The position numbers and the translations under genes were made by a program. From Streptomyces xiamenensis (lineage in GTDB: Bacteria; Actinomycetota; Actinomycetes; Streptomycetales; Streptomycetaceae): 64,000 nucleotides of DNA. The stretch lies in NCBI RefSeq assembly GCF_000993785.3, contig NZ_CP009922.3, positions 2,046,001 to 2,110,000 of the forward strand, in the 5' to 3' direction. Shown piece after piece: positions 59,521 to 64,000 of this stretch; positions within the stretch are counted from its first letter, which is position 1, and every line of letters begins with the position of its first letter. The notes under the pieces are model-generated. The model was not told the DNA's origin, made no database searches, and saw nothing but the letters and a program-made list of their open reading frames with translations.

Positions 59521-59649
59521 CCGCGAGGGCAACACCGCCCTCCCCCCAGCCGTCCCCCGCCGCCCTTGTGGGCCCGCGCGCCCCCTTCGCACAATGGGCA
59601 CCGTCGGCACCGAACGCGCCGCCGACCGGCCACAGAGGAAAGTACGACG

Positions 59650-61812
59650 GTGAACCGCAAGGTGGATGAGGTCCGCACGGACCCGCCCGGAAGCACGACG
59701 AGCGACCCGGCACCGAACGCGCCCGAGGGCCCACCGTCCCGCCCCGATCCGGCCCTGCCGCTGCTCACCCGGCTCGCCGCGCTGCGCGAGCGGGTGGCCG
59801 CCCTCGTGGACCTGCGCTCCGCCGACGACCCCACGGCGGGCGACCCGCTGCGCGGCCTGCACCTGCCGGAGGAAGCGGTCGGGCATGTGCTGCGCGGGCC
59901 CGGGCGGGAGCGGGACGGGGCGGACACCGACGCCCCGCTGCTCAGCTCGCAACCGGTCGGGCCCGCCGACCGGATCGCCTCGCTGACCGTACGGATGGGG
60001 CTGTCCGAACTGGACGCCGCGCTCCTGCTCATCGCCCTCGCCCCGGATCTCGACCGGGACTTCGAGACGCTGTACGCCTACCTCAACGACGACGTCAGCC
60101 GCCGGCGGGCGACCATCGGCCTGGCCCTTGACGTGTGCGGCCTGTCCCTCCTGGATGCCGGGGCGCGTGACCGGTTCCACCCCACCGCGCCGCTGTCCTG
60201 GCTCGGCCTGGTGCGGGTCGGGGAACCCGACGCGCCGTTCCTGAGCCGGCCGCTGCGCGTACCCGACCGGCTGGCCGCCCATCTGCTGGGCAACGACACT
60301 CCCGACGCAGTCCTGGACGGACAGATCCGTCCGCTGCCGGTCCCTCAGGTTCCCCCGGGCGCCCCGGACTCCGCCGCCGCTCCGGCCGGTACCGCTCCGC
60401 CCGGCGCCGAGGCCTCCCTCACCCACCGGCTCGCGGAACTCCTCGCCGAGGACAGCCCGCCGCTGGTCTATCTGCGGGAGCGGCGCGAGGGGGACGGCCT
60501 GGCCTGCGCCGTCGCCGCGCTCGCCGCCGCCGGCCGCCCCGCGCTGCACCTCACCACGGCGGCGAAGACACCGTCCTCCCCGGACTCCGCGGACGCGACC
60601 CCACTGCCCCAGCTCCTCCTGGAGGCCAGGCTGCGGGACTGCGCGATCGTGGTGTCGCCGCTGCCGGCACAGCCCGCCGAGCTGATCAAGGCGCTCGACG
60701 TGGGCGGCGTCCCGGTGATCCTCACCGGCCCGGCCGCGTACGACCCGCAGTGGTGCGACCCCGACCCGCTGGTCCTGGACGCCCCGGGACCGCGCTCGGA
60801 CCCCGCCGGCCTGTGGGCGGAGGCGCTCGGCCTCGAACCGGCCGAGGACCCCGGCTTCGACCTCGCCGCGACCGTCGCCGCCTACCGGCTCGGCGGCGAC
60901 CGCATCCGCCGGGCCGCCCACTCCGCGCGCGGCCTGGCCGCCCTGGACGGCACCGCGCTGACCGCGGCGCACGTACGGCTGGCCGCCCGGCAGCAGTCCG
61001 CGTCCGGCCTCGAACAGCACGCCCGCCGGATCATGCCGGATGTCGGCTGGAACGATCTGGTGCTGCCCGAGACCACCCGGGAGCAGCTGCACGAACTCGC
61101 CCAGCGCGCCCGGCACCGCGAACGCGTCCTGGGGGATTGGCGGCTGAGTGCCGGCGGCGGCCGGGGGCGCGGCGTCCTCGCGCTGTTCGCCGGGGAGTCC
61201 GGCACCGGCAAGACCCTGTCCGCCGAGGTGGTCGCCGCCGATCTGGGCCTGGACCTGTACGTCGTGCAGCTCTCCTCGGTCGTGGACAAGTACGTCGGCG
61301 AGACCGAGAAGAACCTGGAGCGGATCTTCACCGAGGCCGACCGCACCGACGCGGTGCTGCTCTTCGACGAGGCCGACGCGGTCTTCGGCAAGCGCTCGGA
61401 GGTCAAGGACTCGCACGACAGGTACGCCAACCTGGAAAGCGCCTATCTGCTGCAACGCCTGGAGGCGTTCAGCGGCATCGCGCTGCTCACCACCAACCTG
61501 CGCGCCAACATCGACGAGGCCTTCACCCGCCGGCTCGACCTGGTGGTCGACTTCCCCTTTCCCGACAAGGAGCAGCGGCTCGCCCTGTGGCGGCACAGCC
61601 TGACCCATGTGCCGTGCGCCGAGGACATCGATCCGGCGCCGTGCGCCAAGGACTTCGAGCTGGCGGGCGGCGCGATCCGCAGCGCCGTCATGACCGCCGC
61701 CTACGCGGCGGCGGCGCGCGATTCCGCGGTCACCTCCGAGGACCTGCTGACCGGCGCCCGGCGGGAGTACCGCAAGGCCGGGCGCCTGGTGAAGGAGATC
61801 GGCAGCTGGTGA
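59650..61812 (+). CDS. AAA+ ATPase of the eCIS-associated type
   Basis: 720 aa from GTG 59650 with AGAGGAAAG upstream. The N-terminal half contains helical and winged-helix-like parts and a degenerate P-loop-like domain. A C-terminal AAA+ module carries Walker A GESGTGKT (515-522), Walker B LLFDEADAVF (D573-E574), TTNLRANIDEAFTRR with the arginine finger, and sensor 2 in GGAIRSAVM. This architecture matches the ATPases found in extracellular contractile injection loci. Convergent with the DUF4157 gene, 18 nt apart. Confidence 0.87.
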   Translation: MNRKVDEVRTDPPGSTTSDPAPNAPEGPPSRPDPALPLLTRLAALRERVAALVDLRSADDPTAGDPLRGLHLPEEAVGHVLRGPGRERDGADTDAPLLSSQPVGPADRIASLTVRMGLSELDAALLLIALAPDLDRDFETLYAYLNDDVSRRRATIGLALDVCGLSLLDAGARDRFHPTAPLSWLGLVRVGEPDAPFLSRPLRVPDRLAAHLLGNDTPDAVLDGQIRPLPVPQVPPGAPDSAAAPAGTAPPGAEASLTHRLAELLAEDSPPLVYLRERREGDGLACAVAALAAAGRPALHLTTAAKTPSSPDSADATPLPQLLLEARLRDCAIVVSPLPAQPAELIKALDVGGVPVILTGPAAYDPQWCDPDPLVLDAPGPRSDPAGLWAEALGLEPAEDPGFDLAATVAAYRLGGDRIRRAAHSARGLAALDGTALTAAHVRLAARQQSASGLEQHARRIMPDVGWNDLVLPETTREQLHELAQRARHRERVLGDWRLSAGGGRGRGVLALFAGESGTGKTLSAEVVAADLGLDLYVVQLSSVVDKYVGETEKNLERIFTEADRTDAVLLFDEADAVFGKRSEVKDSHDRYANLESAYLLQRLEAFSGIALLTTNLRANIDEAFTRRLDLVVDFPFPDKEQRLALWRHSLTHVPCAEDIDPAPCAKDFELAGGAIRSAVMTAAYAAAARDSAVTSEDLLTGARREYRKAGRLVKEIGSW

Positions 61813-61830
61813 CCGGCGCAGCGGGCCGGG

Positions 61831-62478
61831 TCACCCCTGCGCGTGGTCCTGGCCGTGCTCCGGCTCGTCGGGCATCCGCTCGATCTCGTCGGCCTTGGCC
61901 TCCGCCGCCCGCTCGTCCTTGTCCCCCGGGCTGGAGAGGCTGATCCCCCCGCCCGTGTCCGTGCCCTCCACCGGCCCCTTCGCCTGCTGATCGGCGTGGG
62001 TCAGCTCGTGGTACAGGGTGTGCGGATTGTCGGCGCCCGCTCCCAGCACGATGTGCTGCCGGCCACGGTCGGTGGTGGTGTAGGCACGGGCCCCCATCGC
62101 GGCGGCCGACGCCTGGGCGTCCGGGCCTCTGTGCACCTCCACCCGCCCGAAGTTGGTGCCCAGCGCCTTCTCCGCCTTGCCGCGGATCTTCGGCTCCACC
62201 GGACTGCCCGGCTTCCGGGTGACGGCCTGGACCTGCGCCGCCTCCCGCTGCACCGGCTGATCGTGGCCGCAGCCGGCGCCGTGCTCGTGCTGGTCCTGCT
62301 CGGCCGCCGCCCGTTCCCGCTGCACCCGCAGCGTCCGGGAGACGGCGCCGTTGCCCGCCAGCCGCTGGAGGGCCAGCACCGCCTGGGGGCCGGCCGGCGC
62401 GGCCGGGCGCCGTACGGTCCGTGCGGGCCGGGCCGCGCCCGCGCGGCCCGACTGCTCCGGTTGCTTCTGCGCTCGCAT
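61831..62478 (-). CDS. DUF4157 eCIS-core metallopeptidase-like protein
   Basis: 215 aa from ATG 62478. Residues 36-50 read ALQRLAGNGAVSRTL, an actinobacterial eCIS-cargo-like leader. The DUF4157 zinc peptidase-like region has HELTH (157-161) and a downstream Glu (E193). No signal peptide. Short Gly/Ser/Asp-rich tail. The protein may be the eCIS-loaded protease or a carrier domain for it. Same strand as the next gene, 29 nt away. Confidence 0.85.
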   Translation of the reverse strand: MRAQKQPEQSGRAGAARPARTVRRPAAPAGPQAVLALQRLAGNGAVSRTLRVQRERAAAEQDQHEHGAGCGHDQPVQREAAQVQAVTRKPGSPVEPKIRGKAEKALGTNFGRVEVHRGPDAQASAAAMGARAYTTTDRGRQHIVLGAGADNPHTLYHELTHADQQAKGPVEGTDTGGGISLSSPGDKDERAAEAKADEIERMPDEPEHGQDHAQG

Positions 62479-62507
62479 GCCTGAGCCTGTACCTCGCTGG
62501 TCGCTGA

Positions 62508-63935
62508 TCAGTAGTAGCGCGTGTCGCGGTCGCGGTCGCGCCGTGAGCTGCTGCGGGACAGGCTCGGAGCACGGAAACTGCTGCTCTGGCTGAAGACGGG
62601 CTCGTCCTCGTAGTCGCTGACGTAGCTCACCTGGCTGCTGCTGGGCCGCGAGGCACTGACGCTGTTGGAGCGGCGCAGGGAGCTGCGGCTGAGGCCACCC
62701 GTCCCACTGCCGGACGCGTAGGGGTCGATGTCCCGGCTGCGGGAGCTGCTGGGCGGGTAGCGGCCGGACGTGCTGACGGGCGGGTAGTAGGAGGACGGCC
62801 GGCTGGAACGGTCGCTGGGTGCGTGGCTGCGGCCGGACACGCTGCTGGAGCGGCGCAGGGGACTCGGGCCGGGAAGGTACCCGTCGCTGTCGTAGGCGTT
62901 GGCCGCGCCCGGATCGGGGCGGTAGGGGGTCTTGGCCAGTCGCCGCAGAGCATCGCGCTGGCTCTCGCCCGAGCGGGAGCTGCTGCGCTCCCGGTAGTAC
63001 GAGGTGTCCAGCGGCTGTGGCCCGGGGCTCAGCTCCCGCAGATCGACGTCCCGCGTCGAGCGGGTCTCGTGCCGGTGGGTGCCCTGCCTGCGCAGGTAGC
63101 GGTCCTGTTCCGCCAGGTCGGGATACTTTCCGGTGCGGGACGTGTCTCGCCCCGCTATCAGCTCCGCCCGCTCGGAACCCACCAGGCTCCGGGTGTGCTG
63201 CAGCTGTCCCTGGTCGTCGAGATAGGGGACTTTGCCCAAGTTGTTGATCATCGACTGGTAGCTGCTCTCGGCCTGGTCGTAAGCGGGACCGGACGGCTGA
63301 TCGCGGAAGGGATTGCTCTTCCCGTGCCGCTTCTTGTAGTCGGCGTCCCGGTCGTCCCGCAGGCTGTTGATGCCGGCGTACTCCACGGCGGTGGTGTGCA
63401 GCGCCGCCGCGGGGTTGTTCCGCTTCAGGGCGGTCCGGTGGGCCTCGCGGTACTCGTCCTGCGTCATCGGGGTGTCCCCGTACTGCTTCCGCGTGCCCGT
63501 GCCCGGGTGGGCGCGGTGGGAGTCGTGGTCCTCGTAGTAGGCCGGGAGATTCTTCTCGACGTACTTCGGCAGCGCGCCGGCGCCGCGTGCGCCGCCGGTG
63601 ACGCTGCGGGGGGCGGCGGCGGAGTAGGGAATCGGGTGCTCGGCCTGGTGCGTCGAATGGCCGTCGATCTTCTTCCCGTACCGCCGCTCCAGGCGACGGC
63701 GTTCCTTGTCACGTTCGCCGTAGGTGCTGTATCCCTCGTCGTCGTAGCCCGCCCGCTGCACGGGCAGCGCCGGCTGCCGCCCCTGGCCGGACAGACTGCG
63801 CGAGGCCCGCGCGTTGCCCGCGGTCCGCTGGATGTTCAGCATCGAGGACACCGCGGAGTTCACCGCGCCGTCCCGCGAAGGGCTCGCCACCGGCGGCCTT
63901 CCCCGATGCTTGCCTGATTCCTCGCGCGCGTACAC
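62508..63935 (-). CDS. putative eCIS cargo with AGN leader and Ser/Arg-rich tail
   Basis: 475 aa from GTG 63935 with GGGAG upstream. Residues 33-48 read LNIQRTAGNARASRSL, aligning with the leader of the DUF4157 protein. Residues ~85-200 hold a His/Glu-rich block (HSTHQAEHPI, YYEDHDSHRAHPGTG, HTTAVEYAG) that could be an enzymatic or toxin domain I do not recognise. From ~305 the tail is Ser/Arg/Tyr low-complexity. No signal peptide. Upstream of DUF4157 in one unit. Cargo role is inferred from the shared leader. Confidence 0.7.
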   Translation of the reverse strand: MYAREESGKHRGRPPVASPSRDGAVNSAVSSMLNIQRTAGNARASRSLSGQGRQPALPVQRAGYDDEGYSTYGERDKERRRLERRYGKKIDGHSTHQAEHPIPYSAAAPRSVTGGARGAGALPKYVEKNLPAYYEDHDSHRAHPGTGTRKQYGDTPMTQDEYREAHRTALKRNNPAAALHTTAVEYAGINSLRDDRDADYKKRHGKSNPFRDQPSGPAYDQAESSYQSMINNLGKVPYLDDQGQLQHTRSLVGSERAELIAGRDTSRTGKYPDLAEQDRYLRRQGTHRHETRSTRDVDLRELSPGPQPLDTSYYRERSSSRSGESQRDALRRLAKTPYRPDPGAANAYDSDGYLPGPSPLRRSSSVSGRSHAPSDRSSRPSSYYPPVSTSGRYPPSSSRSRDIDPYASGSGTGGLSRSSLRRSNSVSASRPSSSQVSYVSDYEDEPVFSQSSSFRAPSLSRSSSRRDRDRDTRYY

Positions 63936-64000
63936 CGATCACTCCCGGGACTGTGCTGACGATGCTCTGCTCCAGGAGAGGACGTTACGGTGCGGCGCGA

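Noticed and set aside
58531..61608. 1025-aa minus-strand frame
   Set aside because: Runs opposite both the transporter and the AAA+ gene, lacks any domain and crosses an intergenic gap; a GC-frame shadow.

Overview
The window is high-GC actinobacterial chromosome, almost certainly Streptomyces. Evidence: third-position G/C bias throughout, many GTG starts, a rodlin gene, tandem resuscitation-promoting factors with a c-di-AMP riboswitch, and the housekeeping order eno-divIC-DUF501-ppx and glmU-prs-rplY-pth, which I recall from S. coelicolor. The sequence is mostly conserved core chromosome with small accessory islands set into it. I see no insertion sequence, prophage, rRNA or CRISPR array.

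Layout. 0.2-7.5 kb: a toxin island with a small hypothetical, a WXG100-like protein, a 1457-aa RHS/YD-repeat polymorphic toxin, a candidate immunity gene, a 38-aa relic-like ORF, a further hypothetical, and a frameshifted S1-domain gene. 7.6-15.4 kb: type II NADH dehydrogenase, a small membrane peptide, the eno-divIC-DUF501-ppx group, then two LysM/Rpf cell-wall hydrolases, the first behind a ydaO-type riboswitch. 15.4-22.2 kb: cytochrome P450 overlapping a histidine kinase, tRNA-Gln, a Ser/Thr kinase coupled to a membrane protein, and a DNA methyltransferase-like protein. 22.4-31.1 kb: lipoprotein, mfd, a membrane protein, a broken Uma2 gene, a TetR regulator and an FtsX-type ABC permease with no ATPase beside it. 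31.3-35.6 kb: membrane acyltransferase, DUF6716-like glycosyltransferase, SurA-like lipoprotein and MazG.

35.6-40.3 kb: three genes that join deaminase-like or WHH-nuclease-like domains to SUKH-type immunity domains. 40.4-44.4 kb: glmU, prs, rplY, pth. 44.5-47.7 kb: small membrane protein, EamA exporter, a probable Phd/RelE-like toxin-antitoxin pair and a hypothetical. 47.8-59.5 kb: ppc, a fatty-acid desaturase with a TetR regulator, a rodlin, a secreted rhamnogalacturonan lyase, a tam-like methyltransferase with a truncated VOC gene, a MarR regulator, an SDR, an orphan ribbon-helix-helix antitoxin, and an ACR3/BASS-type transporter.

59.6-64.0 kb: an AAA+ ATPase convergent with a DUF4157 metallopeptidase-like protein and a 475-aa low-complexity protein. 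The last two share an N-terminal L-x-hydrophobic-QR-x-AGN-x3-SR-x-L motif. This looks like the edge or an outlying piece of an extracellular contractile injection system (eCIS) and its cargo.

The conflict-type modules (RHS toxin with immunity array, SUKH/deaminase/WHH cluster, TA pair, orphan antitoxin, eCIS cargo pair) hold the best candidates for new biology. Three genes appear broken: the S1-domain gene, Uma2 and VOC. All family names come from motif recognition by eye; no search was run.
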